Positions 18,233 through 31,962 of a stretch of DNA of 64,000 nucleotides are shown here, one piece after another. Origin of the DNA: Nocardioides szechwanensis. Lineage in GTDB: Bacteria > Actinomycetota > Actinomycetes > Propionibacteriales > Nocardioidaceae. How positions within the stretch are numbered: the stretch's first letter is position 1; each line of letters starts with the position of its first letter. Below the pieces are notes generated by a model that saw nothing but the letters and a program-made list of their open reading frames with translations, made no database searches and was not told the DNA's origin. Where the stretch lies: assembly GCF_900103935.1 (NCBI RefSeq), contig NZ_FNIC01000001.1:924804-988803 (forward strand), written 5' to 3'. Made by a program: the position numbers and the translations under genes.

Positions 18233-19231
18233 ATGCCCTCGACAACCCGCCAGATCCACTTGTCCGCCCGTCCGTCCGGCCTGCCCGGACCCGAGCACTT
18301 CGTCACCCACGAGGTCGAGCTCGCGGACCCGGCGCCCGGCGAGGTGCTGGTCCGCAACACGGTGCTGTCGGTCGACCCCTACATGCGCGGCCGGATGAAC
18401 GACGTGAAGTCCTACGTCCCCCCGTTCGAGCTGAACGCGCCCCTCGAGGGTGGGGCGGTGGGCGTCGTCGAACGCTCCGCCTCGGACGACCTCCAGCCCG
18501 GCGACACCGTGCTCCACATGGCGGGCTGGCGCGAGCACGCCGTACTCCCCGCCAAGCACGCGCGGAAGCTCGACGTGTCCCAGGTGCCGGCCAGCGCCTA
18601 CCTCGGGGTCCTCGGCATGCCCGGCCTCACGGCGTACGTCGGGCTCACCCGGATCGCCGAGGTCCACGAGGGCGACACGGTCTTCGTCTCCGGCGCGGCC
18701 GGCGCCGTCGGGTCGCTCGCCGGGCAGATCGCGCGCAAGCTCGGCGCCGCGAAGGTCATCGGGTCGGCCGGGTCCCCGCAGAAGGTGGCGTGGCTCGTCG
18801 ACGAGCTCGGGTACGACGCCGCGTTCGACTATCACGACGGGCCGGTCGCCAAGCAGCTCGCACCCCACGGCCCGGTCGACGTCTACTTCGACAACGTCGG
18901 CGGCGACCACCTCGAGGGGGCGCTGTTCCACATGGCCGACTTCGGCCGGATCGCCGCGTGCGGGGCGATCGCGGACTACAACGCCGAGGCGCCGGTGCCC
19001 GGCCCCCGCAACCTGATGATGCTGATCTCCAAGAAGCTGACGCTGCGCGGGTTCGTGGTCAGCGACCACGGCAAGGCCGCGCCCGACTTCTACCGCGACG
19101 CGGGTGCCTGGCTGGCCGCCGGCGAGCTGAAGTTCCGCGAGACGTACTTCGAGGGCCTCGACCAGATGGTCGACGCGTTCCGCGGGCTCTACTCCGGCGC
19201 CAACACCGGCAAGATGCTGGTGCGTCTCTGA
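18233..19231 (+). CDS. NADP-dependent MDR reductase (leukotriene B4 dehydrogenase-like)
   Basis: A 332-residue zinc-free medium-chain reductase. The N-terminal region has SVDPYMRGRM, typical of the prostaglandin/LTB4 reductase group; GAAGAVGSLAGQIARKLGA is split around the nucleotide-binding motif (about residues 158-168), and VYFDNVGGDHLEGAL follows. It reduces an alpha,beta-unsaturated ketone or aldehyde. ATG 18233 is chosen because it precedes the family N-terminus; longer upstream extensions are out of character. Its stop is followed by repeat cluster B. Confidence 0.9.
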   Translation: MPSTTRQIHLSARPSGLPGPEHFVTHEVELADPAPGEVLVRNTVLSVDPYMRGRMNDVKSYVPPFELNAPLEGGAVGVVERSASDDLQPGDTVLHMAGWREHAVLPAKHARKLDVSQVPASAYLGVLGMPGLTAYVGLTRIAEVHEGDTVFVSGAAGAVGSLAGQIARKLGAAKVIGSAGSPQKVAWLVDELGYDAAFDYHDGPVAKQLAPHGPVDVYFDNVGGDHLEGALFHMADFGRIAACGAIADYNAEAPVPGPRNLMMLISKKLTLRGFVVSDHGKAAPDFYRDAGAWLAAGELKFRETYFEGLDQMVDAFRGLYSGANTGKMLVRL

Positions 19232-19253
19232 GTCGCCGCGGCTCGTGGTGGAT

Positions 19254-19355
19254 GCGGTTTGGTCACAAACCGCAGCTCCACGAGTCCCGGGACTGCGGTT
19301 TGTGACCAAACCGCGTTCATCTCGGGCGCGGACGTGCGGTTTGTGACCAGACCAC
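19254..19355. repeat. Palindromic intergenic repeat cluster B (3 units, orientations + - -)
   Basis: Units at 19254-19273 (+), 19295-19314 (-) and 19336-19355 (-, right arm degenerate: CAGACCAC). Both gaps are exactly 21 nt. The first spacer contains the perfect palindrome AGTCCCGGGACT. Located between the convergent stops of the MDR reductase and the class V PLP enzyme, as for clusters A and C. Confidence 0.9.
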
Positions 19356-19374
19356 ACGTCCGCGGAGCGACAGG

Positions 19375-21084
19375 TCAGGTGGACAGGCAGGCGGCGGGGA
19401 GGTCGAACCACCGCAGGTGCTCGAAGTCGGCGCTGACGTTGCCGGGGTGGGCGGAGAGGTCGGGGCCGACGGCGGCGCTGAGGATCTCGGCGCCCTCGCG
19501 GAGGTGGTCGACGAGCAGCTCCACTCCCCCGGTGGCCGAGTTGGTCGGCATGGACGCCACACCACCGGCGTACGACACGTCGAACAGCGACAGCGGCGGG
19601 GTGACGACGCCGTCACGGTGGCGCCAGTGGCCGGTGACCGGGTCGAAGCGGTAGTCGCCCAGCAGCCGCCAGCCGTCGCGCGCCACCAGCTGCACCGCCG
19701 CCACGACGTAGTCGGCGACGGCGTCGGAGACGAAGTAGTTGAAGTTGACCCGCACCCAGCCGGGCTTGATGCCCTCGCACCCGCCCGCGATCTCGCGCTC
19801 GAACTCGTGGGAGCGCTCGAGGTCGATGCCGAGGAGACGGTGCCCGTAGGGCCCGGCGCAGGAGCAGCCACCGCGCGACTGGATCCCGAAGAGGTCGTTG
19901 AGCAGCGCCACCACGTAGTTGTGGTGCAGGTAGCGCCCCGACGGCGAGCGCAGGATGAACGAGACGATGGAGAGCCGGTGGGCGTCGAGGTTGCCGAGCA
20001 GCTCGATGGCCGGGTCGTCCTTCCAGGCGCCGATGGCGCGCTCGAGGTGGCGGTCCTCCTGGCACCGGATCGTCTCGGTGCCGACCGCCTCCTTGAGCTG
20101 GAAGACCAGTCCCGCACGCACGGACTCGATGATCGCCGGCGTGCCGCCCTCCTCGCGGTGGGCGGGGTCGGTGAAGTAGCGGTGGTCGTCGTCGTTGACG
20201 TAGAGCACGGTGCCGCCGCCGGGCACGTCCGGCACCCGGTTGCTGAACAGCTCGCGCCGCGCGACCAGCACCCCGGGCGTCGACGGGCCGCCGATGAACT
20301 TGTGCGGCGACAGGAAGATCGCGTCCTTGTAGGACAACGGCCGTGAGGCGTCGACCGGGCCCATCTCGATGTCGATGTACGGAGCCGCCGCGGCGAAGTC
20401 CCAGAAGCTCAGCGCCCCGTGCTCGTGGAGCAGGGTGGCGATGCCGGCGGTGTCGGAGAGGATCCCCGTGACGTTGGAGGCTGCGGAGAACGAGCCCACC
20501 TTGAGCGGCCGTTCGGCGTACTTCTCGAGCTGCGTGCGCAGGTCGTCCTGGTCCACTCCCCCGTCGGCGTCCTGGTGGATCACCACGACGTCGGCGATGG
20601 ACTCGCGCCACGGGATCTCGTTGGAGTGGTGCTCGTAGGGCCCGAGGAAGACCACCGGCCGCTCGGACGGCGCGATGTGCTCGCTCAGGTGGTAGGTGTC
20701 CTCGAGGGCCGAGGGCAGCCGCAGCCCGAGGATCCCGATCAGCTTGGCGATCGCCCCGGTGCAGCCGGAGCCCGCGAAGACCACGACGGTGTCGTCGTCG
20801 CCGCCGACGGCGTCGTGGATGATCTTGCGCGCGTCCTCACGCAGCCGGGTGGTCTGAAGCCCCGTGCCGCTGGACTCGGTGTGGGTGTTGGCGTAGCCGG
20901 GCAGCACCTGCTCGCGGATGAAGTCCTCGATGAACGTCAGCGCCCGTCCGGACGCCGTGTAGTCGGCGTAGGTCACCCGCCGCAGGCCGTAGGGCGTCTG
21001 CATGAGGTGGTCCTCCCCGATGACCGACTCGCGGATCAGCCGCAGCAGCGACTGCTTCTCGACGTCGGGCACCGGGGAGGACAT
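19375..21084 (-). CDS. Class V aminotransferase / cysteine desulfurase-like PLP enzyme
   Basis: A 569-residue fold-type I PLP protein. The Schiff-base lysine is in SPHKFIGGPSTPG (K262). FDFA-type aspartate is in SFWDFAAAAPY, and GYANTHTESSGTG near residue 65 resembles the cofactor-binding start of SufS/Csd proteins. A cysteine pair (GGCSCAGPYG, C407/C409) occupies the region of the SufS catalytic Cys loop. The length exceeds SufS (about 410 residues), as in an uncharacterised actinobacterial branch. No suf or isc genes adjoin it, so desulfurase activity is an inference. Confidence 0.85.
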   Translation of the reverse strand: MSSPVPDVEKQSLLRLIRESVIGEDHLMQTPYGLRRVTYADYTASGRALTFIEDFIREQVLPGYANTHTESSGTGLQTTRLREDARKIIHDAVGGDDDTVVVFAGSGCTGAIAKLIGILGLRLPSALEDTYHLSEHIAPSERPVVFLGPYEHHSNEIPWRESIADVVVIHQDADGGVDQDDLRTQLEKYAERPLKVGSFSAASNVTGILSDTAGIATLLHEHGALSFWDFAAAAPYIDIEMGPVDASRPLSYKDAIFLSPHKFIGGPSTPGVLVARRELFSNRVPDVPGGGTVLYVNDDDHRYFTDPAHREEGGTPAIIESVRAGLVFQLKEAVGTETIRCQEDRHLERAIGAWKDDPAIELLGNLDAHRLSIVSFILRSPSGRYLHHNYVVALLNDLFGIQSRGGCSCAGPYGHRLLGIDLERSHEFEREIAGGCEGIKPGWVRVNFNYFVSDAVADYVVAAVQLVARDGWRLLGDYRFDPVTGHWRHRDGVVTPPLSLFDVSYAGGVASMPTNSATGGVELLVDHLREGAEILSAAVGPDLSAHPGNVSADFEHLRWFDLPAACLST

Positions 21085-21114
21085 GCCCCCACGATAGGCC
21101 CCTGGGCGGTGCCG

Positions 21115-22875
21115 CTAGGAGACGATCACCCGCACCCGGCGGCCGCCGGTGACCACGAGGTCGAACGGTCCGAGCACCTGGCTCTTCGTGACCTCCGTGT
21201 TGCGACCGAAGAGGCCGAGGTCGACCTGGACCTGGTCGTTGCGGACCATCTTGTCGATGCCGGCCAGGATCTTGCTGAGGGAGTTCTGGTACGCCGCCTC
21301 GGAGTAGAGCTCGTTGCCTCCGATGAACGACAGCGAGCCCTTCGTGCCCTGCGCCCGCTTGGGCACGGTGAAGGACGTCGTGACCGTCTCGACTCCCGAG
21401 GGGCCACGGAGCAGCGAGCGCAGGATCAGCTTGCCGCCCGCCTTGACCAGCGCCGGGTCCTTCTTGCCGAGCGTGACCCACGCACCCTGGCGGTACTGCT
21501 GGACCGCCCCGACCGTGTACCGGTCGGTCGAGTCGGTCACCACGGCGTTCGAGGTGACCTCCTCGATGGTGACGCCGGGGATCTGGCTCATCCCGTAGAC
21601 GAGGTCCGGCAGCTCGTAGCTGGCCTCGAAGGTGACGTCGTACAGCGACGTGTAGCGGTCACTGAACTCGGCTGTGAAGGGGACCCCACCGGCATCGGTG
21701 CCGCGGATGGTCCAGCTCTGCGTCTCGGTGCCCCGGATGATCCCGTCGATGACGCGGTCGTGGTTGCCGATCAGCTGGTAGAACGTGACCTCGGCGGCCG
21801 CCATCGGCACCGTCACGTGGGAGGTGCCCTCACGTGACCGGTCGCCGTGGGTGACGTCGGAGGTCACCGTCAAGGAGTCGGGAAGCGCGCCGTACGAACC
21901 GGTGATCCCGGTCAGGTGGTCGTCGGTGATGGTGCCGACCGGCGCACCCAGGTTGGCGACCTTGAACGGCGCGCCCAGCGAGTCCGCCTGGACGTAGATG
22001 GCGTCGGCGGGGTGCATGGACATGGTCGAGTCGCCGGAGAAGACCATCGGGTGACCGAAGCCCACGACCCGTCCGTCGCACACCTGCGTGGCCGTGCCGA
22101 CGCCGGCGGAGGTGATGTCGCCGTAGGACTGCGAGGCGGCGATGTTGCCGCCCGCGACGATGTCTTCGGCGGTCGGTGCGCCGGCCACGCCCGCCTCGCC
22201 GACGACGTAGGTCTGCGGGGAGACGTAGGGGCGGCGGTCCTTGAGCGAGCTGAGCCGCTGGGCGCTGAGTCCCGAGACGCCGAGCGGCATCGGGAGCTGG
22301 CGCAGGCCCTGCGAGGCCTGGGCCGTCGTCGCGTCGGAGTGAGCGGCGATCCGCTGCGCCATCGTCTTGCCGACCTCGACCCGTCCGGGCCGGCCGGCCG
22401 CGGTGGCGAGGTAGTCGTCCATGTCCTCGAAGGGCGTGATGCCCGCGATCGGGGACGGCCCGTAGGCGAGGCCGTAGGCGACGGCGCCGATGAGCCGCCC
22501 GTCGGTGGCGTCGTATACGGGCGAGCCGGACATGCCCTGCCAGATGCCCTTGGCGTCCTGGATGGCGGGCGAGTCGAGCTCCATGATGATCATGTCGAGC
22601 CCGGGCGCGATCCCGCTCTCGAGCACGCCGAGCACCTCGCCGCTGAACGGCTCGGGGGTGACCCCCGAGTCGACGGTGAGCCCCTCGACGAGCTGGCCCT
22701 TCGTGACGCCGGCCAGCGGGAAGGTGTCGGTGCAGTCGCCCGCGGGCTCGGCCGAGCCGGCCGGGCCCGATGTGAGGGCGACCGCCCCGAGGAGCAGCCC
22801 CATCGCCGAGGTGAGAGTGGCCAGGGTCCTGCTCCTGCGACGGAGCCCCCGGCGGCGAAGCATGGTGTGTGTCAT
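21115..22875 (-). CDS. Secreted SpoIVB-type (S55) serine peptidase domain protein
   Basis: A 586-residue exported protein. The N-terminus is basic with a hydrophobic core and an AxA-type end (about residues 1-42). The S55 signatures are GMSGSPVYDATDGRLIGAVAYG, with the likely nucleophile at about S118, and GFGHPM near residue 270. SpoIVB itself activates sigma-K in sporulating Firmicutes; actinobacterial relatives are larger, secreted and of unknown target. The C-terminal 300 residues are beta-rich and may bind substrate. Start: ATG 22875 has AGG upstream; ATG 22863 is an alternative. Confidence 0.85.
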   Translation of the reverse strand: MTHTMLRRRGLRRRSRTLATLTSAMGLLLGAVALTSGPAGSAEPAGDCTDTFPLAGVTKGQLVEGLTVDSGVTPEPFSGEVLGVLESGIAPGLDMIIMELDSPAIQDAKGIWQGMSGSPVYDATDGRLIGAVAYGLAYGPSPIAGITPFEDMDDYLATAAGRPGRVEVGKTMAQRIAAHSDATTAQASQGLRQLPMPLGVSGLSAQRLSSLKDRRPYVSPQTYVVGEAGVAGAPTAEDIVAGGNIAASQSYGDITSAGVGTATQVCDGRVVGFGHPMVFSGDSTMSMHPADAIYVQADSLGAPFKVANLGAPVGTITDDHLTGITGSYGALPDSLTVTSDVTHGDRSREGTSHVTVPMAAAEVTFYQLIGNHDRVIDGIIRGTETQSWTIRGTDAGGVPFTAEFSDRYTSLYDVTFEASYELPDLVYGMSQIPGVTIEEVTSNAVVTDSTDRYTVGAVQQYRQGAWVTLGKKDPALVKAGGKLILRSLLRGPSGVETVTTSFTVPKRAQGTKGSLSFIGGNELYSEAAYQNSLSKILAGIDKMVRNDQVQVDLGLFGRNTEVTKSQVLGPFDLVVTGGRRVRVIVS

Positions 22876-22947
22876 GTACGGACCTTCCTCCCGAGACCGA
22901 GCGTGCGGCGCGCGCTCCTGGTGGTACGACGTCGTGAGCACGCGTTT

Positions 22948-22969
22948 GGTTGCCCGCTGGTTGCCCGCT
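22948..22969. promoter_or_regulatory. Tandem 11-bp direct repeat upstream of the S55 peptidase and pepN
   Basis: GGTTGCCCGCT occurs twice in tandem (22948-22958 and 22959-22969) in the 136-base divergent region between the S55 peptidase and pepN. An 11-bp direct repeat on one helical face is typical of OmpR/PhoP-type response-regulator sites. Which regulator is unknown. Confidence 0.35.
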
Positions 22970-23011
22970 TGGTGTCCGGCTCGTTGACCGGGCGAGACAT
23001 AGGGTGTGCTG

Positions 23012-25459
<2,448 letters not shown>

Positions 25460-25461
25460 GC

Positions 25462-26295
25462 ATGGAGTCGCGAGAGCGCCGGCCAGGCCCCTCGGTGCGG
25501 ACCCGGATCGAGGAGGTCACCGGCGAGGGCGTCTCGGGCCGCGAGGACCGGCTCGCCACCGAGGAGCCGCTCGAGATCCGGCTCGCCTGGCCGGGCTCGG
25601 CCGCGCGCCGGGTGTGGGTCACGATGCGCACGCCCGGCCACGACTTCGAGCTGGCGGCGGGCTGGCTGCTGCACGAGGGCGTCGCCGGCGTGGGCCAGGT
25701 GGCGGGAGTCGCCTACTGCACCGACGAGGACCTCACGCCCGAGCAGGAGCTCAACGTCGTCACCGTCACCCTCGACGGCCCGCCGATGGGCGACCCCGGC
25801 CACCGCCACGTCGCCCAGTCGTCCGGCTCGTCGGCGTGCGGGGTCTGCGGCAAGGACAGCATCGCCGAGGCGCTCACCGTCCGGCACGGGCAGCGCTGGG
25901 CCGGCCCGGCGCCCGACCCCGGCGTCGTACGACGGCTGCCGGGGCTGCTGCGCGACCAGCAACCGCTCTTCGCGCGCACCGGCGGGGTCCACGCGGCCGG
26001 TCTCTTCACCGCCGACGGCGACGCCCTCGTCGTACGCGAGGACGTCGGGCGCCACAACGCCGTCGACAAGGTCACCGGCGCCCGGCTCCTGGCCGGCGCC
26101 TCACCCGCCGAGGCCTGCCTGGTGGTGAGCGGACGAGCCGGCTTCGAGCTCGTGCAGAAGGCGGTCGCGACCGGGGTCGGCACCCTGGTGGCCGTCGGCG
26201 CGCCGACCAGCCTCGCCGCGGGCCTCGCCTCGCGGGCCGGGCTGGGCCTCTACGGCTTCACCACCGAGGACCGGACGGTGCGCTACAGCGGGTGA
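25462..26295 (+). CDS. fdhD: Formate dehydrogenase accessory sulfurtransferase FdhD
   Basis: A 277-residue FdhD. It moves sulfur from a cysteine desulfurase to the molybdenum cofactor of formate dehydrogenase. The catalytic CxxC is C126-G-V-C129 in SSACGVCGKDS. REDVGRHNAVDKV is the conserved family signature, and SGRAGFELVQKA follows. Start ATG 25462 or GTG 25456, the latter overlapping the pepN stop. No formate dehydrogenase gene is in this window. Confidence 0.95.
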   Translation: MESRERRPGPSVRTRIEEVTGEGVSGREDRLATEEPLEIRLAWPGSAARRVWVTMRTPGHDFELAAGWLLHEGVAGVGQVAGVAYCTDEDLTPEQELNVVTVTLDGPPMGDPGHRHVAQSSGSSACGVCGKDSIAEALTVRHGQRWAGPAPDPGVVRRLPGLLRDQQPLFARTGGVHAAGLFTADGDALVVREDVGRHNAVDKVTGARLLAGASPAEACLVVSGRAGFELVQKAVATGVGTLVAVGAPTSLAAGLASRAGLGLYGFTTEDRTVRYSG

Positions 26296-26366
26296 TCCCG
26301 GCCCCAGCCGGCCGGGCCCCGGCGTGGGTACGCCGACCTGTCGGCGCCGCCGCCTAGGTTCGGGAC

Positions 26367-27560
26367 GTGCGCATCCTCCACACCTCCGACTGGCACCTGG
26401 GCCGGTCCTTCCACCGTGAGGGGATGCTCGCGCACCAAGCCGTCTACCTCGACCACCTGCTGGAGGTCGTGGAGTCCGAGCGGGTCGACCTGGTGGTGGT
26501 CGCCGGCGACATCTACGACCGGGCGCTCCCCCACGTCGACGCGGTGCTGCTCGCCGACGACGCGCTGGTGCGGCTCGCGGCGTCGCGTGCTGACGTCGTA
26601 CTCACCAGCGGCAACCACGACTCCGCCCGGCGGCTCGGCTTCAGCTCCCGGCTGATCGACGCCGCCGGCGTCCACATCCGCACCGACTCCGCCACGTGCG
26701 GCGTGCCCGTGCTGGTCGGCGACGACGACGGCCCGGTCGCGGTCTACGGCCTGCCCTACCTCGACCCCACCGCGCTGGTCGAGCCGTGGGGGCTGTCCGC
26801 GCGCTCCCACGAGGCCGCGCTCACCCACGCGATGGGCCGGGTGCGCAGCGACCTGGCCCGACAGCCGGCGGGCACCCGGTCTGTGGTGCTGGCCCACGCG
26901 TTCGTGGCCGGCGCCGAGCCCAGCGACTCGGAGCGCGACATCTCCGTCGGCGGCGTCTCGCTGGTGCCGACCAGCGTGTTCGACGGCGTCGACTACACCG
27001 CGCTGGGTCACCTCCACGGCGCCCACGTGCTGCGCGAGCAGGTGCGCTACAGCGGCTCGCCGCTCGCCTACTCCTTCTCCGAGGCCGCCCACCGCAAGGG
27101 CTCGTGGCTGGTTGAGCTCGACGGGCGTGGCTTCGCGGGCGCCCACTTCCTCGAGGCGCCGGTGCCGCGGCGGGTCAGCCGGCTGCGCGGCACCCTCGAG
27201 TCGCTGCTGTCCGACCCCGCACTGGCCGCCCACGAGCAGTCGTGGGTGGAGGCGACCCTCACCGACCCGGCCCGGCCGAGCCGGGCGATGGAGCGGCTGC
27301 GGCGACGCTTCCCGCACACCCTGGTGCTGCACTTCGAGTCGACCGCTCCGCGGATCGGGGCGCTGCCAGCGCTGGCGACCCACGCCCGCACCGACCGCGA
27401 CATCGCGCTGGAGTTCATGACCGACCTGCGGGGAGGCCCTCCCGACGACGCCGAGGCGGCGCTGCTGGTCCAGGCGGTCGACGAGTGCTGCGACGACACC
27501 GACGTCGAATCGTTGCTCTCGCACGAGCCCGACGACGGCGACCCGGAGGGGCTGTTCTGA
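26367..27560 (+). CDS. sbcD: Exonuclease subunit SbcD
   Basis: A 397-residue Mre11-family nuclease subunit. Metal-binding motifs are in order: DWHLG (about residues 8-12), AGDIYDR (about 46-52) and SGNHD (about 79-83), with GHLH near residue 212. With SbcC it forms the complex that cuts hairpins and protein-blocked DNA ends. Start is GTG. Its TGA overlaps the sbcC ATG by one base. Confidence 0.96.
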   Translation: MRILHTSDWHLGRSFHREGMLAHQAVYLDHLLEVVESERVDLVVVAGDIYDRALPHVDAVLLADDALVRLAASRADVVLTSGNHDSARRLGFSSRLIDAAGVHIRTDSATCGVPVLVGDDDGPVAVYGLPYLDPTALVEPWGLSARSHEAALTHAMGRVRSDLARQPAGTRSVVLAHAFVAGAEPSDSERDISVGGVSLVPTSVFDGVDYTALGHLHGAHVLREQVRYSGSPLAYSFSEAAHRKGSWLVELDGRGFAGAHFLEAPVPRRVSRLRGTLESLLSDPALAAHEQSWVEATLTDPARPSRAMERLRRRFPHTLVLHFESTAPRIGALPALATHARTDRDIALEFMTDLRGGPPDDAEAALLVQAVDECCDDTDVESLLSHEPDDGDPEGLF

Positions 27561-30400
27561 TGCGGCTCCATCACCTGCGCGCCACCGCGTTCGGCCCGTT
27601 CGCCGGCACCGTCGAGGTCGACTTCGACGAGCTCTCGGAGGCCGGGCTCTTCCTGCTGTCCGGAGCCACCGGAGCCGGCAAGACCAGCGTGCTCGACGCC
27701 GTCTGCTTCGCGCTCTACGGCGACGTGCCCGGCGACCGCAACGCCGCCCGGCGACTGCGCTGCGACCAGGCCGCGCCCGGCCTCGCCCCCGCGGTGACGC
27801 TGGAGGCGACCCTGGCTGGACGCCGCTGGCGCATCGAGCGTTCGCCCGCGTGGGAGCGGCCCAAGAAGCGCGGCACCGGCACCACCACCGAGCAGGCGCG
27901 GGTCGCCCTCTTCGAGCGCGTCGACGGCGAGTGGCGCCACCTGTCGAGCCGCCTCGACGAGACCGGACACCTCGTCAGCCACGTCGTCGGCATGAACGTC
28001 GCCCAGTTCACGCAGGTCGCGATGCTGCCGCAAGGGCGCTTCCAGGCGTTCCTGCGGGCCCGCTCCGAGGAGCGTCACGCGGTGCTCCAGCAGCTCTTCC
28101 GCACCGGACGCTTCGCCGACGTCGAGCGGTGGCTGCGCGAGCGGCGGGTCCGGCTCGGGCGCGACTGCGAGCTGGCCCACCAGGAGGTGGCCGACCTGGT
28201 CAGCCGGGTCAGCGAGGCGGCCGCCGAGCCGCTGCCCGCCGACTGGGACGTGCGCGACCTCACCGAGCCCGCCGACGACGGCGCCCTGGCCCAGTGGGCC
28301 GACGCCGTCCCAGACCGGGCGCAGGCCGAGCACCTGCTCGCGCTCACCGAGGCCGACGCGGCCCAGGCGGCCGAGGTCGCCGCCCGAGAGGCGGCCGATG
28401 CGGCCCGCGACATCCACCAGCGGCTCTCGCGCTACCGCGACGCAGTGGCCGAGCGGGAGCGGCTCACGGCTGCCGCCGCCCGGGTCGAGCGCGACCGGCG
28501 CCAGCTCGCGGCCGCCCGCAGCGCCGCTGCCGTCGTACCTCTCCTGCGGCTGACGCAGGAGGCCGCCGCCCAGCGCGACGAGCTCACCGCGACGGTCGCG
28601 ACGCTCGACGCCACCGACCGCGACCAGCTCGCCGAGCAGGTGCAGCGCGCCGTGGAGGAGGCTGCGGCGGTCCGGGCCCTGCGGCCCGACGCCGCCCGCG
28701 TGACCGCCCTGTCCCGGGAGGTGGCCGGGCTCGAGACACGCGCGGTCGAGATCAGCCGCGCGAGCGCCGAGGTCGGCGTGCTCACGCGCCTGGCCGAGAT
28801 CGAGGCCCGTCTCGCGCAGCACGACGAGCTGGCCACGGTCGCCGCCTCGCTGGTGGTCGCCCGCGAGGAGTGGCACGACGCCAAGGAGACGGCGCTCGCG
28901 CTGCAGGAGCAGCTGCTGTCCGTGCGCGAGGCCCGGCTGGACAGCATGGCCGGCGAGATCGCGTGCGCGCTGGCGGTGGGCGCCTGCTGCCCGGTCTGCG
29001 GGTCCGCCGACCACCCCCACAAGGCGGCTCCCCTGCCGGGCGCCCCCGACGCCGCGGTCGAGAAGGCTGCACTCCGGGCGGTCGACGACGCCAAGGCCAC
29101 CGAGCACCTGCGTGACGTCGAGGTGCGCGACCTCGCGACCCGGCGCGACGCCCTTCGGGCGCTGGTCGGCGACGAGTCGGTGACCGAGCTGCACGGCCGG
29201 CGCGAGGCCGCCCGGGCCGAGCTCGCCACGCTGGGTGTCCGGGCGTCCCGCTCCGGTCCCGATCTGGAGGAGCGGCGGCGCCGCCTGGAGCGCGAGGCCG
29301 CCGAGACCACTGCCCGGCTCGACGCCCTCGAGGCCGAGTGCCAGCGGCTGCGGGCGACCGTCGACGCCGCGCTGAGCGACAGCGGGTTCGACGACCTCGA
29401 GAGCCTGCTGTCCGCACGGGTCGAGGCGGCCGAGACCGGACGTCTCGCCCTGGCCGCGCTCGACGCCCTGGTCAACGCCGAAGCGGCCTACGCCGACGCC
29501 GTCCGGGCCCTCACCACGTCGGCGCTCGAGGCCGGGTTCGCCTCGCCCGAGGCTGCTGCCGGAGCCGTCCTGGACCCGCAGGCACTGGGTCGGCTCGATG
29601 CCGCCGTCATCACCCACGACCAGCGCGTGGCAGCCGTCGACGAGGTGCTCCGCGCCCCCGGCGTCGACGAGCTCGCCGACGTCGACCTGCCCGACCTCGC
29701 ACCGCTCGCCGCGGCCCACGCCGACTGCCTGTCCCGGCTCGCGCGCAGCCGCGGGCGCCTCGACCAGCTGTCGCGCCGGCTGACCCGGCTCGGCGGGCTG
29801 CGCACCGACCTCCATCGCTCCCTGGCGCAGTGGGAGCCGCTGCGCGCCGACCACGAGCTCACCTGTCGTCTGGCGTCGTTCGTGGAGGGCAAGGCGCCCG
29901 ACAACCGGCTCCGGATGCGGCTCTCGGCCTACGTCCTCGCCTACCGGCTCGGGCAGGTGGTGGCCGCCGCCAACGAGCGGCTCGCGGGGATGAGCGACCA
30001 GCGCTACTCCCTGGTCCACACCGGCGACCGCGGTGCGGGCGAGACCCGCGGCGGCCTCAGCCTGCTTGTGCGCGACGACTGGTCCGGCGAGACCCGCGAC
30101 CCCGCCACCCTCTCGGGCGGCGAGACCTTCGTCGTCTCGCTGGCGCTGGCCCTCGGGCTCGCCGACGTGATCACCCAGGAGGTGGGCGGCGCCGCGCTCG
30201 ACACGCTGTTCGTCGACGAGGGGTTCGGCTCGCTCGACGCCGACACGCTCGACGACGTCATGGACACCCTCGACTCCCTGCGCGACGGCGGCCGCGTGGT
30301 CGGCGTGGTCAGCCACGTCGCCGAGCTGCGCGACCGGATCCCGACCCAGCTCGTGGTCGCCAAGTCGCGCCAGGGCTCGACCCTGTCCCTCCGCCGCTGA
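27560..30400 (+). CDS. sbcC: Exonuclease subunit SbcC
   Basis: A 946-residue Rad50/SMC-type ATPase. Walker A GATGAGKTS is at about residues 35-43. Long coiled coils flank the zinc hook CPVC at about residues 477-480. The ABC signature TLSGGETFVVSLALALGL and Walker B LFVDEGFGSLD lie near the C-terminus (about 850-895). SbcCD removes palindromic and hairpin structures. That is of interest here because the window is rich in palindromic repeats, but a direct link is only suggestive. Confidence 0.96.
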   Translation: MRLHHLRATAFGPFAGTVEVDFDELSEAGLFLLSGATGAGKTSVLDAVCFALYGDVPGDRNAARRLRCDQAAPGLAPAVTLEATLAGRRWRIERSPAWERPKKRGTGTTTEQARVALFERVDGEWRHLSSRLDETGHLVSHVVGMNVAQFTQVAMLPQGRFQAFLRARSEERHAVLQQLFRTGRFADVERWLRERRVRLGRDCELAHQEVADLVSRVSEAAAEPLPADWDVRDLTEPADDGALAQWADAVPDRAQAEHLLALTEADAAQAAEVAAREAADAARDIHQRLSRYRDAVAERERLTAAAARVERDRRQLAAARSAAAVVPLLRLTQEAAAQRDELTATVATLDATDRDQLAEQVQRAVEEAAAVRALRPDAARVTALSREVAGLETRAVEISRASAEVGVLTRLAEIEARLAQHDELATVAASLVVAREEWHDAKETALALQEQLLSVREARLDSMAGEIACALAVGACCPVCGSADHPHKAAPLPGAPDAAVEKAALRAVDDAKATEHLRDVEVRDLATRRDALRALVGDESVTELHGRREAARAELATLGVRASRSGPDLEERRRRLEREAAETTARLDALEAECQRLRATVDAALSDSGFDDLESLLSARVEAAETGRLALAALDALVNAEAAYADAVRALTTSALEAGFASPEAAAGAVLDPQALGRLDAAVITHDQRVAAVDEVLRAPGVDELADVDLPDLAPLAAAHADCLSRLARSRGRLDQLSRRLTRLGGLRTDLHRSLAQWEPLRADHELTCRLASFVEGKAPDNRLRMRLSAYVLAYRLGQVVAAANERLAGMSDQRYSLVHTGDRGAGETRGGLSLLVRDDWSGETRDPATLSGGETFVVSLALALGLADVITQEVGGAALDTLFVDEGFGSLDADTLDDVMDTLDSLRDGGRVVGVVSHVAELRDRIPTQLVVAKSRQGSTLSLRR

Positions 30401-30435
30401 ACACCCGCGCGGCTCCCCTCGGATAGGTTCGCTCC

Positions 30436-31961
<1,526 letters not shown>

Positions 31962-31962
<1 letters not shown>

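Noticed and set aside
27068..30316. 1082-codon minus-strand open frame opposite sbcC
   Set aside because: It is the complement of a well-supported SbcC gene and has no recognisable domain.
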